DNA from: an uncultured Psychrobacter sp.
GTDB taxonomy: Bacteria > Pseudomonadota > Gammaproteobacteria > Pseudomonadales > Moraxellaceae
Reading direction: 5' to 3'
Assembly (NCBI RefSeq): GCF_947500265.1
Contig: NZ_CANMRN010000009.1
Span: 60,987-124,986, forward strand
DNA length: 64,000 nt
Numbering within the stretch: position 1 is the stretch's first letter; each line of letters begins with the position of its first letter. Shown here one piece after another: positions 34,955-44,304 of this stretch. A program made the translations under genes and the position numbers. Under the pieces are notes generated by a model that saw nothing but the letters and a program-made list of their open reading frames with translations, was not told the DNA's origin and searched no databases.

Positions 34955-35590
34955 ATGACTAAAGTAGCACTACTAGATTATGGTATGGGCAACCTGCACT
35001 CTGCTAGCAAGGCCCTATCGGTAGTCGGGGCAGAAGTCTCTATCACCAATGATCCAAAAGTCGTCGCGGCGGCAGATAAGATCGTTTTCCCTGGTGTGGG
35101 TGCGATGCGCGACTGTATCGCTGGCATGTGTGATGCAGGCATTGATGATGTCATACGCCATGCAGTGTTTAACAAGCCCGTTATGGCCATCTGTGTGGGC
35201 ATGCAGGCATTGTTTGAGCAGTCAGCTGAAAATGGTGGCACGGACTGTTTGGGCATCTTAAACGGCACTGTAGAAGCGTTTGACCCTACGTGGAAAGACA
35301 AGGAGGGCGCAACGATAAAAGTACCGCATATGGGCTGGAATACCATTAGCGGTATGGATTTTGACCATCCGCTCTGGCACGGTATCGAAGACAATGCGCA
35401 TTTTTACTTTGTGCATAGTTATTACTGTGAACCTGCCGATAGCTCACAAGTAGCAGCGGTATGTGACTATGGTCAACCGTTCTGTGCCAGTGTGATCCAA
35501 GACAATCTATTTGCCACCCAGTTCCATCCAGAAAAGAGCCATACTGCTGGCTTGCAACTGCTCAAGAACTTTGTAGAGTGGAATGTGTAA
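34955..35590 (+). CDS. hisH: Imidazole glycerol phosphate synthase subunit HisH
   Basis: HisH is the glutaminase of the HisHF synthase and supplies ammonia for imidazole-ring closure. It is a class I amidotransferase with catalytic Cys in [11 protein letters not shown] and His/Glu in [19 protein letters not shown] and FVHSYYCEP are family motifs. The first residues [20 protein letters not shown] are typical. Length 211 aa. hisF is not in the window; hisA is 18 kb away. Confidence 0.97.
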   Translation: MTKVALLDYGMGNLHSASKALSVVGAEVSITNDPKVVAAADKIVFPGVGAMRDCIAGMCDAGIDDVIRHAVFNKPVMAICVGMQALFEQSAENGGTDCLGILNGTVEAFDPTWKDKEGATIKVPHMGWNTISGMDFDHPLWHGIEDNAHFYFVHSYYCEPADSSQVAAVCDYGQPFCASVIQDNLFATQFHPEKSHTAGLQLLKNFVEWNV

Positions 35591-35628
35591 ATAGTTGATA
35601 AACGTGAAGTGAATATTTAATTTAGTAG

Positions 35629-35663
35629 AAGGTAGATTATCAATTGTATAATCTGCCTTTTTT
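35629..35663 (+). terminator. Terminator of hisH
   Basis: AAGGTAGATTAT pairs with ATAATCTGCCTT (one wobble), followed by a run of T. Confidence 0.88.
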
Positions 35664-35773
35664 ATGCTCAGCCATCACTTTTTAGCTGCTATTCTGTAGC
35701 TATTATAGTTTAGCCATCATGGTTTAGTGATACGCTCAGTTATTTTCTACTCGCTTATATTTGGAATATCTCA

Positions 35774-36163
35774 GTGGATTTTACTGCCTTTAAAATGAAT
35801 GTTATGGAAACAACGGGCCTTGCCAAAGATGCTTTACATATCTATGTCGGTGTCGGTGTTTATCTGCTGTGTCTGGTTGCGCTGCGTCCTATTATCAAAA
35901 GCCAAGGTATTCGGTCATTTATTGCATTGATCGTCGTGACTTGCATTGCGCTGTTGGGTGAGTATTTAGACAATCGAGATACGATTGAATCGCTTGGCTT
36001 GGCAAGCTTGAGTCGTGATCAAATACTCGCGAGTATCCGTGATTTGATTAATACGTGTATGCTGCCGTATGTGCTCTTTGCCCTGAATAAGTGGACAACC
36101 ATATTTCGACCAACCAATAAATCAACTTCACTAACCAAACGCCATAAAAAAACGGACTATTAA
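35774..36163 (+). CDS. Small integral-membrane hypothetical protein
   Basis: The 129-aa protein has hydrophobic segments at about 22-40 (LHIYVGVGVYLLCLVALR), 48-63 (FIALIVVTCIALLGEYL) and 95-106 (CMLPYVLFALNK), and a basic C-terminus. I know no function; similar small membrane proteins sit near varied genes. The GTG at 35774 is the longest start. ATG 35795 is equally possible and neither has a strong ribosome site. It lies between the hisH terminator and a bidirectional terminator, so it is its own unit. Confidence 0.65.
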   Translation: MDFTAFKMNVMETTGLAKDALHIYVGVGVYLLCLVALRPIIKSQGIRSFIALIVVTCIALLGEYLDNRDTIESLGLASLSRDQILASIRDLINTCMLPYVLFALNKWTTIFRPTNKSTSLTKRHKKTDY

Positions 36164-36177
36164 TCAGTCCATTTTTT
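36145..36177. terminator. Bidirectional terminator between convergent genes
   Basis: GGACT/AGTCC with flanking A7 and T6. The stop codon of the upstream gene lies in the loop. Confidence 0.8.
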
Positions 36178-36215
36178 CGTTTTGCTATTTGAATTTATAA
36201 TTCTAGCAGCTCATT

Positions 36216-37553
36216 TTATTTTTTGGCTTCATCATAAAGCTCACGTACTACCTCACCAATGGCTTTGATACCATCAGACAGTGTCTGTTCATCCGCAGCG
36301 ATACTCATACGAATACACTCGTGTGCGTGCTGATAATCGCTAACATCGACACCAGGAAAGAAGTACTCACTTGGCACAATAAGCGTACCTTTTTCTTTTA
36401 GGCGCTCGTATAGATCCAGCGTGCTAATCGGCAAGTCTTTAAACCATAACCATAAGAATATCGCGCCTTCAGGCTTATGGATGACCAAAGGATAGTCGCC
36501 CAAGGCTTCTTTTAACAGCTTCACCGCGAGGGTTGCCTGCTTTTGATAAAACGGCTTGATATCGTTATCAGATAATTGCTTGATACGGTCATTTTCTACC
36601 AATGGCGTGGCAATCGCTGCACCAAAGCGTGTCGGAGCTAGATTTACCACGGCATTCATTGCGCTGACCGCTTCAATTACTTTGGCATCGGCCACGATGA
36701 TACCGGTACGCATACCAGGCAAACCAATCTTCGATAGGCTAAAGCACAGAATCGTATTATTATCCCAATTCAGGTGCGCGTCAGAGTAGATGATATTGGG
36801 GAAGGGCATGCCGTAGGCGTTATCGATGATAAGGGGAATGTCATAGCGTTTAGCAATCTCAGCCAAATGCGCCATTTCGTCATCAGTTAGCACGTTACCA
36901 GTTGGATTGGTCGGACGTGAGCAGCAAATCGCGCCGATACGACCTTCCTTTAACGCTGGCAAGTTCTCTAACGCGTCAAAATCCACACGATATTTAAAGA
37001 AGCCTTCCTCACCATCATGCGTCACTTCATCGATATGTGGCAATACCGCTGTGAAATGCTGACCTTCGACATGCACATCGCTATAGCCGATATACTCAGG
37101 GGTCAATGGCAGTAGAATAGACTTGTCGACAGATTCGTTCTTTTCATCTTGACTGTTTTCATCAACGAAAGCACCGCCAAACAGATTAAATAGATAGAAA
37201 AACGCATTCTGTGAGCCATTGGTCAAGGCGATATTTTCTGAAGTCAGATTCCAATCATAATGACGGTTAAAGAAGCCAACCAAGGCGTCGATAAAGCCAG
37301 CATCACCTTGTGGATTAGAGTAATTCGCCATGCTGATAATCGCGCTACTATTGGGCACGCCTGCATCATTATCCGTACCTAGTGCCTTATACGTCTCCAA
37401 AAACAACTCATTGACGGCATCAATTTTAGCAGGGTTACCACCGCCCAGCATGTTGACTGGCTGATCGCTTTTTAGCGCATCGCCCAGATCATCCATCAAT
37501 TGTGAGATGCCAGTTGGCTGGGTAAATTTTTGACCGAACTTTGAGAATTTCAT
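36216..37553 (-). CDS. avtA: Valine-pyruvate aminotransferase AvtA
   Basis: AvtA transfers amino groups between valine, alanine and their keto acids with PLP (class I aminotransferase). The N-terminus KFSKFGQKFTQPTGISQLMD and MLGGGNPAKIDAV are characteristic. The PLP lysine is K275 in SLSKIGLPGMRTG, and GSQNAFFYLFNLFGGAF and CSRPTNPTGNVLTDDE are visible. It is 445 aa versus 417 in E. coli, with a small acidic insert at about 135-145. Monocistronic, converging on the membrane-protein gene. Confidence 0.95.
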   Translation of the reverse strand: MKFSKFGQKFTQPTGISQLMDDLGDALKSDQPVNMLGGGNPAKIDAVNELFLETYKALGTDNDAGVPNSSAIISMANYSNPQGDAGFIDALVGFFNRHYDWNLTSENIALTNGSQNAFFYLFNLFGGAFVDENSQDEKNESVDKSILLPLTPEYIGYSDVHVEGQHFTAVLPHIDEVTHDGEEGFFKYRVDFDALENLPALKEGRIGAICCSRPTNPTGNVLTDDEMAHLAEIAKRYDIPLIIDNAYGMPFPNIIYSDAHLNWDNNTILCFSLSKIGLPGMRTGIIVADAKVIEAVSAMNAVVNLAPTRFGAAIATPLVENDRIKQLSDNDIKPFYQKQATLAVKLLKEALGDYPLVIHKPEGAIFLWLWFKDLPISTLDLYERLKEKGTLIVPSEYFFPGVDVSDYQHAHECIRMSIAADEQTLSDGIKAIGEVVRELYDEAKK

Positions 37554-37679
37554 AAGGCTACCATGCTGTTTGGGAGGGTGTTAATGAGGTATAGGCACGC
37601 ATACCCCTAATGACAATATGGGCGTTAGTATAGCAAATAGTCAGTTTTAAACGAGTTGGAATCGTAAAATAAACTATTG

Positions 37680-40319
37680 CTAAATCATCGCTCTTACCCG
37701 TGCCATAATCCCGCGTCCAATTACCAATCTTACATAAATAATGGCAATCGCAAACAGCAATATGATTAATGCTGCACCGCCAATCGCCAAGCTCGTCCAC
37801 GGCACACTAAATTGTAAATTAAACCACTGCGTGATAGCAGCCCATGCACCCACGCTGGCGATGACAACGGCAAATGTCGCCGCGCTAATCCCAAGTACAC
37901 CCAACTCTAAAATATTGAGCATATACAAGTCACGCTTTTGCATACCGAGCAGTCTAAATGACGCGCTGTCTTTCATGCGATCTTGTGAAGTGGACAGCAG
38001 CGAGCTGATCAGCACCATGACGCCAGTGAGTAGAGCAAGCAAGGTGAATACATAGACCAGGCGGCTCATTTGTACCACCAGTTCTTGAATTTGCTTGGCA
38101 ATGGCAGTGCCATCGATCGTAGTGACAGCAGGGAACTCGCGTACCAGTTTGCCTTGTAGTTCTGGAATGGCATTCTCTGATACGTGCGTAGTAGCAAACT
38201 GAATCTGCGGGGCTGCGGATAGCACTGATGGCTCAAATAAGAAATAGAAATACGGGCTTGGGCCACGCTCATAGCGCGTGCGAATACTGGTAATTTGCCC
38301 GATGATTTCGATCCCTTGAATGTTAAAACGCACCTGATCGCCCATACCGACATTGAGCATACCTGCAGCAGTGTCCAAGATAGACAAGGGTTTGATTTGC
38401 TCATTTGTCGCATCGATAGGGGTGTATAGCGCGTCGTCTGTGAGCGATTCAGTGATGTATTCGGTCTCCATGACCGTATCTGTATAGCTCAAGTTAAAGA
38501 CACGCGTGGGGTCATCAAAGCCATCAGCAGGCTCGATATCTTTTGCCGCCACATCATTGGCCGTCTCTACACGCGCACGAATGACTGGATAATAAGTGAC
38601 AGGCGCCTCAATGATGGTATCAATATCGTCATGTTGATCGCTCTGCACATCGAGCAAAAACAGATTGGGCGCATCTTCAGGATAGGCATTGATAAACTGC
38701 GCATTGATACTGTGATTGAGTGTGGTGATAAGCGTCAGCACCGCCACCGATAGTGATAAGGTGACAAAGAATAACGCTGATTGGTTGCCTTTACGCGCAA
38801 GGTTATGGATGGCGATACGCTGCATCCAACTGACCTTAGTATTGCTTGCCAACTTGTTAAGCAGCCAGAGCCACCCACGCGCCAATAGCCAAAATATCGC
38901 CACAAAGCCAATCAAGCCGCCCAATAGCTGTGCGCCTAATGACAGTGAACCAGCTTCATACGCAAAGAAAGCATACAGTCCTGCCAGCACCAAGCCATAC
39001 CATAGTAGCGGCACACGTCGATACCAAGGCAAGTTTTGCGTTTGCGTGCTCGCTCCTTGATTGAGTAGGGTAGCGGGTTTGGTCGTGCTAAGTGCGCTCA
39101 AACCACGCTGCGCAATCAGCAACGTCAGGGCTAAAGCAATCACAATGGTTTTGACGGCACTGATTGGATTGATGGCTAGACCGACATCGGCAGGCAAGAT
39201 AGCGACCAGATACGGCTGACCGATTTTGAGTAAGCCCAGACTAAGGGCAACCGCTGCGACACAAGCAATGACGGTCGTGATGATAAGCAGCTGATAGTAG
39301 CTACGTTTGAGTGAGCCAAGTGGCTCGCCTAGCGCCAAGCGAATGGCATTATTGGACTGCTGCTTACTGACAAAAGCGCTAATGACACCGTACATGGCGA
39401 CCGCAGATAGTAGCAATACTGCGATGACCAGTAATTTTAAAAACATCAGCACATTATCAGAGATACGCGAGACAGAAGTGTCTGCGGACTCAGCGTCAGA
39501 TAGCTCAATATCAGGATAATTGGTCAGGATATCTGTAAGCTGTTCACGCTGCGTGGTTATCAGTTCTGGGTCGCCTGCCATCTCGATACGATAGTTTATG
39601 CGGCTGCGTTGACCCAATAGGTTGGTTGACGGAAGTGCATCTTGTTTCATTAACACACGCCCACCAAAACCAAAGGTGGTCAGCGGACGATCAGGCTCTT
39701 TGGTCAGTACATCACTAATCGTGAACTGCGCATCGCCGATGGTGATACGGTCGCCGACATCGGCCTGTAGACTACTGAGCACTTCTGGCGCGACGATCAC
39801 ACTATCAGATGTTAGCTGATCCCACAGCGGCTGTCCTGAGGCAAGTTCCGCTATGCCGTATAGGGGATACGACGGCGAGACAGCTTTGACGCTGGCAAGC
39901 AAGGTTTGCTCATCATTGACCAGCATGGCGCTAAACTGATAGTCATACACCGTCTGTGTATCAGGGATAGTTTCTACCTGTGACAATACTTCGCTTGGCC
40001 AGTCTTGCTTACTGTTTAGGATTAGATCCCCACCAACGAGTGCGCGCTGATTGTCATTGATGTAGCTATCGACAGACTGCTGCACCGAGTCGAGGGTCAG
40101 GTAGGTTGCAAGCGACAAGGTCAATGTCAGTAGAAACAACACGGGATATACCCAGCGCTGCCACCAACTACGGCTGAGTGCTTGTGAGCCTAGAGTTTGA
40201 AAACCTAGGGTACGGGTAAATTGATTAAGGATGCCGTTAGGATAACTGGACTCTTGATGCATACTGGTATCAGTCTTTTTTGTATCAGGCGATTTATTGT
40301 CTGTGGGCTTACTATTCAT
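37680..40319 (-). CDS. ybbP: ABC transporter permease, FtsX/YbbP family
   Basis: A large (879 aa) MacB/FtsX-type permease. TM1 is at about 50-72. A large periplasmic domain runs to about 270, followed by a group of helices with the FtsX core (LLVIAVLLLSAVAMYGVISAF). Further helices around 400-520 precede a second periplasmic domain, then a C-terminal FtsX core (FTLLALLTGVMVLISSLLSTS). This duplicated layout matches YbbP. Such transporters are thought to move hydrophobic molecules or extract lipoproteins, but the YbbAP substrate is unsettled. It is the last gene of tesA-ybbA-ybbP, 19 bp after ybbA. Confidence 0.92.
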   Translation of the reverse strand: MNSKPTDNKSPDTKKTDTSMHQESSYPNGILNQFTRTLGFQTLGSQALSRSWWQRWVYPVLFLLTLTLSLATYLTLDSVQQSVDSYINDNQRALVGGDLILNSKQDWPSEVLSQVETIPDTQTVYDYQFSAMLVNDEQTLLASVKAVSPSYPLYGIAELASGQPLWDQLTSDSVIVAPEVLSSLQADVGDRITIGDAQFTISDVLTKEPDRPLTTFGFGGRVLMKQDALPSTNLLGQRSRINYRIEMAGDPELITTQREQLTDILTNYPDIELSDAESADTSVSRISDNVLMFLKLLVIAVLLLSAVAMYGVISAFVSKQQSNNAIRLALGEPLGSLKRSYYQLLIITTVIACVAAVALSLGLLKIGQPYLVAILPADVGLAINPISAVKTIVIALALTLLIAQRGLSALSTTKPATLLNQGASTQTQNLPWYRRVPLLWYGLVLAGLYAFFAYEAGSLSLGAQLLGGLIGFVAIFWLLARGWLWLLNKLASNTKVSWMQRIAIHNLARKGNQSALFFVTLSLSVAVLTLITTLNHSINAQFINAYPEDAPNLFLLDVQSDQHDDIDTIIEAPVTYYPVIRARVETANDVAAKDIEPADGFDDPTRVFNLSYTDTVMETEYITESLTDDALYTPIDATNEQIKPLSILDTAAGMLNVGMGDQVRFNIQGIEIIGQITSIRTRYERGPSPYFYFLFEPSVLSAAPQIQFATTHVSENAIPELQGKLVREFPAVTTIDGTAIAKQIQELVVQMSRLVYVFTLLALLTGVMVLISSLLSTSQDRMKDSASFRLLGMQKRDLYMLNILELGVLGISAATFAVVIASVGAWAAITQWFNLQFSVPWTSLAIGGAALIILLFAIAIIYVRLVIGRGIMARVRAMI

Positions 40320-40338
40320 TAAGATACAATCCAGTTAT

Positions 40339-41058
40339 TCATGTAGGTACAATGCGGCCGTCATGCATGGTGATGACACGATCTGCCATCTCGGCAAGTG
40401 CAGGATCATGAGTCACGACCACCAGTGCCGAGCCAACCTGTTGGCGTAAGTCCAATAGCAGCTGCATGACTTGATCGGCGTTTTGCTCATCCAAGTTACC
40501 CGTTGGCTCATCCGCAAACACAATCTTTGGATGCGATACCAGTGCTCGTGCTACTGCTGTACGCTGCTGCTCACCACCTGACAACTGATTGGGTAAGCTG
40601 TTACGTCTATGACCTAAGTCGACCGCATCTATCAGCTCGTCTACGCGTGATGGGTTTGGACGTCTGGCAATATCAAGTGGAAAGGCGATATTTTCAGCGA
40701 CGGTTAGTGTGGGCAGTAGATGAAACGACTGAAAGACAAAGCCCATATCCTGCTGTCGAATAACGGCAAGCGCATCCTCGTCAAGACTGCTAAGCATTTG
40801 ACCTGCCAGCGACACCGTACCACTATCGGGATAGTCTAATGCTGCGAGTAAACCTAACAAAGTAGATTTACCCGAGCCTGATTTACCCATGATGACCACA
40901 AACTCGCCAGCGTTGACATAGATATCTACGTCTTTGATGATGGACAGCTTTTGCTCACCGACTTGCACGGTTTTATTTAATTGTGAAGCGGTCAGTAGAG
41001 CTTGTGTCTTAGCGTCTGCTTGTGGCGTTGCTGTGGCAGTCGAAGATGATGATGTCAT
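40339..41058 (-). CDS. ybbA: ABC transporter ATP-binding protein YbbA
   Basis: A LolD-type ATPase with Walker A GKSGSGKST, Q-loop FVFQSFHLLP, signature LSGGEQQRTAVARAL, Walker B IVFADEPTGNLD and H-loop VVTHD. At 239 aa it is a single nucleotide-binding domain with a short Ser/Thr/Ala-rich start. Two copies would power YbbP. It starts 12 bp after tesA and ends 19 bp before ybbP, so the three are translationally close. Confidence 0.94.
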   Translation of the reverse strand: MTSSSSTATATPQADAKTQALLTASQLNKTVQVGEQKLSIIKDVDIYVNAGEFVVIMGKSGSGKSTLLGLLAALDYPDSGTVSLAGQMLSSLDEDALAVIRQQDMGFVFQSFHLLPTLTVAENIAFPLDIARRPNPSRVDELIDAVDLGHRRNSLPNQLSGGEQQRTAVARALVSHPKIVFADEPTGNLDEQNADQVMQLLLDLRQQVGSALVVVTHDPALAEMADRVITMHDGRIVPT

Positions 41059-41070
41059 TACAGTGTCTCG

Positions 41071-41934
41071 TTAAATGGTCTCGTTTGTCTTATTTTTTGT
41101 CGTATTGTCTTGAGCAGTCGTAGCTGTGTTATCGGTATCGGCTGTTTTTAGCTCTTGTAGTTCTTCTAGCTCTTTTAACTTAGGCTCTAGAATAGGCAGG
41201 ATGTTGTTGTTAACGATAATCTCATAGCCTTCTTTGGTTGGATGAATCGCATCCGCTTGGTTAAGCTCTCGGTCACCGCCGACGCCCTCTAAGAAGAACG
41301 GAATAAGCGTCAGATTCATGTCTTTAGCAACACGTGGATAAATGTCTGAGAATGCCGCAACGTATTCATTGCCTAGATTGTCATAGATTGACATACCGCC
41401 TAAGATGACGATACTGCCATTGTCTTGCAGGTGCTTAACCGCAGTACGAATATTGGCTTCAATGGTTGCTACATCGATACCACGTATCGCATCGTTAGCA
41501 CCGATGGTCAATATGGTGATGTCGGGTTTGGTTTGCGACACCCAGTCCAATCGATTGACCAATCCCGTACTGGTTTCACCGCTTAGACCTGAGTTGATAA
41601 CTTTGGCATTAGCGTAGCCCATCTCTTGTAGACGATCTTCTAACTGAGCAGGGTAGTTGTCATCTTTGTCCACTCCCAGACCTTCTGTCAGGGAGTCACC
41701 AAGCGCTAGAATAGTAAGTGATGAGGATTTGACCTGTTGATCAGTTGTTGCTGAGGTTTCAGTGGCTACTGGAGCAGTGCTGGCTTGACTGTTATTCGCT
41801 TCAGTACTGGTACTCTGCGTATCAGTAGCAGATGTGGTTTCAGCATCTTTTTGACAGCCACTGATAGCCATTACAGCCGCGAGCATAGCGATAGCAGGCA
41901 AGCGCTGAGCAAAACGAGAGGGAAATTTCATCAT
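41071..41934 (-). CDS. tesA: TesA-like SGNH esterase/lysophospholipase, predicted lipoprotein
   Basis: An SGNH hydrolase with block I ALGDSLTEGLGV (Ser), block III IGANDAIRG (Asn) and block V DAIHPTKEGYE (Asp/His), as in TesA, a periplasmic thioesterase I/protease I/lysophospholipase L1. The N-terminus is a lipoprotein signal (AIAMLAAVMAISGC), and a Ser/Thr-rich linker of about 45 residues follows the lipid Cys. The C-terminus is an acidic Leu/Glu- then Thr/Asn-rich tail. Thus it is membrane-anchored, unlike soluble E. coli TesA. It leads the ybbAP operon, whereas in E. coli tesA is divergent. Confidence 0.92.
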   Translation of the reverse strand: MMKFPSRFAQRLPAIAMLAAVMAISGCQKDAETTSATDTQSTSTEANNSQASTAPVATETSATTDQQVKSSSLTILALGDSLTEGLGVDKDDNYPAQLEDRLQEMGYANAKVINSGLSGETSTGLVNRLDWVSQTKPDITILTIGANDAIRGIDVATIEANIRTAVKHLQDNGSIVILGGMSIYDNLGNEYVAAFSDIYPRVAKDMNLTLIPFFLEGVGGDRELNQADAIHPTKEGYEIIVNNNILPILEPKLKELEELQELKTADTDNTATTAQDNTTKNKTNETI

Positions 41935-42009
41935 GGGTGTTATGTCCTATATGCAATCAAACCAGTGTCTAGTCAAATCCTATCTAAACCAGATACAGTA
42001 ACAGTCGGA

Positions 42010-42060
42010 TGAATCGTCAGGCTCGCTCAGTCTACTATTGGTAGTACTTTCACTCACCTT
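42010..42060. repeat. Dispersed hairpin-like repeat, copy C
   Basis: CTCGCTCAGTCTACT followed after a few bases by GGTAGTACTT matches the core of copy A after dnaK. Arms AGTCTAC and GTAGTACT can pair. Confidence 0.45.
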
Positions 42061-42070
42061 CCTTTTATCC

Positions 42071-42124
42071 GGGTTATATTGAGTATCCAGATTATATTAA
42101 GTATCTAAGTTATATTGAACTGAC
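42071..42124. repeat. Three-copy 18-bp tandem repeat upstream of tesA
   Basis: Units GGGTTATATTGAGTATCC, AGATTATATTAAGTATCT and AAGTTATATTGAACTGAC share the core TTATATT(G/A)A. Confidence 0.8.
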
Positions 42125-42229
42125 TATAGCAAAATAAGACAGCGACCTATATTGCCCTAAGGTTAATTTAAGACCGCTTTATTGCGCGTTAGCAATCATG
42201 GCCTTATGAATAACAAAGGCTTATAGCAA

Positions 42230-43462
42230 TCAAATATATTTACCATCGACCATTACTGGACGACTAACAAGCCAAGCAATCACGACGTTGACAATCATCA
42301 GTATCAGCATAATAAAAAGCGGCATACTCCAACTACCAGTCATTTCATGTAGCCAACCTGTACCTAACGGTCCAAAAAATGCAATGACATAACCCACTGC
42401 TTGAGCCATACCAGACAGCTCACTTGCCTGATTGGTCGTATAGGTGCGCATAGAGAACAGCATCATGCTCAAGGTAAAAATCGCTGAACAGCCCATGCCC
42501 ATCATGCCTGACCATAGCCATGCCAAGTCAGTCGATAGATAGCTGACGCCCAATATGCCAACGACATTTAGCACAGCGGCGAACACTGCTAGCGCTTGAA
42601 TAGGGCGGCCACGATTGACCAGCCAAGTTAAACTTAATATAGAGACTGGTGCCATAAACTGAAATACAGAACCCATTTGTCCAGCACTGACGGCAGATAG
42701 TCCCTTACTGACCCAAATCGATGGTAAAAAACTGGCAACGGTGTAAAACAATAATGACTGCAATCCCATAAAAATAGCAATCTGCCACGCAAAGGTGGTT
42801 CGCCACATGGAGATATCAGAAGAACCTAACGCCGCAGGGATAACCGCTTGATGGTTAGATGAACCCAACCGTACACGTAAGAACAGCCAGATGACAAAGG
42901 CAAAAACACCCAGTATTGTCCAACCGCCTAACGCCCACTGCCAACCTACTTGCTCAGATAACGGTAGCACCACGCCTGCGACGATACCCGCTGCTGTGGT
43001 CATCGTTAAACTGAACAACCCTGTAATTAACGGAATATGTTGCGGGGTACGCTGCTTAATAACAGGCGCTGCTAAAGTATTAGCGAAGCCGATGGCGAGG
43101 GTAAGCAACAAAGTACCAATTAAAAACCCACTCCACGTCGGGATAGCAGTACGGATAATCATCCCTACCGTTAACAACCCAATCATGGCAATCAGTGTGT
43201 TTTCTAGTCCGAATCGCTTACCAATGGTTGGAGAAATCAGCGCACCAACGGCAAAGCTCAGCATAGGCACTGCCCCTAGCCAGCCTATCTGAAACTCAGA
43301 GATATCAAGCGCGTCTTTTACCACTGGAGCGATAGAACCTAGCGCGACGATAGGTGCACGCATATTGGTTGCTAGCAGAATCATGGCACACAGAACCAAC
43401 CAAAAGGTAAAGCGTGAGGAGGGCAGGCTAGATGAAGCAGATAGATTGGATGAGGTAGACAT
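42230..43462 (-). CDS. MFS transporter, CynX/NimT family
   Basis: A 410-aa major-facilitator protein with twelve predicted helices. TM1 FWLVLCAMILLATNMRAPIVALGSIAPVV is the CynX-type start, and the loop between TM2 and TM3 carries GKRFGLENT. E. coli relatives are CynX (cyanate region) and NimT (2-nitroimidazole export), but the substrate here is unknown. No cyn genes are adjacent. It is a single gene between the tesA and nqr units. Confidence 0.87.
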   Translation of the reverse strand: MSTSSNLSASSSLPSSRFTFWLVLCAMILLATNMRAPIVALGSIAPVVKDALDISEFQIGWLGAVPMLSFAVGALISPTIGKRFGLENTLIAMIGLLTVGMIIRTAIPTWSGFLIGTLLLTLAIGFANTLAAPVIKQRTPQHIPLITGLFSLTMTTAAGIVAGVVLPLSEQVGWQWALGGWTILGVFAFVIWLFLRVRLGSSNHQAVIPAALGSSDISMWRTTFAWQIAIFMGLQSLLFYTVASFLPSIWVSKGLSAVSAGQMGSVFQFMAPVSILSLTWLVNRGRPIQALAVFAAVLNVVGILGVSYLSTDLAWLWSGMMGMGCSAIFTLSMMLFSMRTYTTNQASELSGMAQAVGYVIAFFGPLGTGWLHEMTGSWSMPLFIMLILMIVNVVIAWLVSRPVMVDGKYI

Positions 43463-43858
43463 AGCAGCACAACGATGACAGCGAAAAAGAACACGTTATT
43501 AAACAGCGCCAAGCAATTGCCGCTTATAAAATAACACCAGAGAGCATTTACCCAGACACGTACCTAAACGGTAATCGATATCGTAAATCAGACCGAAAGA
43601 TATATGTAGCGCGTAAGACATACAATTTGCTTAACTGACTTTGCTAAATTGGCAGGCAGGTTAGTCAAGATATATGTGTGGTTACTTCGAGTTACGGCTA
43701 TAGAACAGTGATAGTAAGAGATGGCGATAATAACGAATATTAGATGAGCAGCCTTATCGCACAATAAAAATAGCGCCAAGTCACTTCTGAATGACTTGAC
43801 GCTATTATAAGAACATATGTCAGGTAAATGCTACCAACGTATAGTAACCAATAGGCTA
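43463..43858. other. Intergenic region, nqrM and MFS gene
   Basis: No gene is seen in 396 bp. The nqrM terminator is at 43765-43808. The rest should hold the MFS promoter, which I could not identify. Confidence 0.45.
43765..43808 (-). terminator. Terminator of the nqr cluster (after nqrM)
   Basis: AATAGCG-C-CAAGTCA pairs with TGACTTG-A-CGCTATT (14 bp plus one mismatch). On the minus strand TTTTTATTG follows. Confidence 0.88.
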
Positions 43859-44104
43859 TTAAACCGATTTACCCAATTGAGCAGCTCTTAATGCATTCTC
43901 TTGCTGTTCAGCGATTAGTGAATCGCACTTATTGGGATCATTACCACAAAACGAGCAATTTTCATCGCCCATCAATTTGGCAACACCGCCACAAGATCCT
44001 CTAAGCGGCTTTTTTTTGACCATATAACCGACGCCCATAAAAATGAAAAATAGGACAAATACGGTGAAAGTAATGGCAAGCATAGGAAGCAGTTGGCTAA
44101 GCAT
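43859..44104 (-). CDS. nqrM: Na+-NQR maturation protein NqrM
   Basis: NqrM (DUF539) is required to assemble functional Na+-NQR, probably by delivering iron for the Cys4 site between NqrD and NqrE. The 81-aa protein has one membrane helix (about 8-27) and four conserved Cys in GSCGG and CSFCGNDPNKC. It is the last gene of the nqr cluster, after apbE, the usual place. Confidence 0.95.
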   Translation of the reverse strand: MLSQLLPMLAITFTVFVLFFIFMGVGYMVKKKPLRGSCGGVAKLMGDENCSFCGNDPNKCDSLIAEQQENALRAAQLGKSV

Positions 44105-44304
44105 AGAGGAAACCTCATTTTAAAAAATAGGGCAGTTATTAGTGGTGTTACCTAAGTTCATGGCAGCTAAGCACCGTTAATAACAACTGTATAATAGTAT
44201 AGCAAATTTTAGTACGGCTCGTTGTGCGTTAACGTATTCTCTTGTTTCACATCTATCACTTACTAGTGGCTTTTAGAATGTGCCATCTAGAGTTTGAAGT
44301 ATGT

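Larger units (their letters stand above)
41935..42229. other. Intergenic repeats upstream of tesA
   Basis: No gene is seen. It contains the hairpin-like repeat copy C (about 42010-42060) and an 18-bp tandem repeat. The tesA promoter must be here, but I could not identify it. Confidence 0.5.

Noticed and set aside
44243..44258. Additional parS site after nqrM
   Set aside because: Only the left half TGTTTCAC matches; the right half is unrelated.
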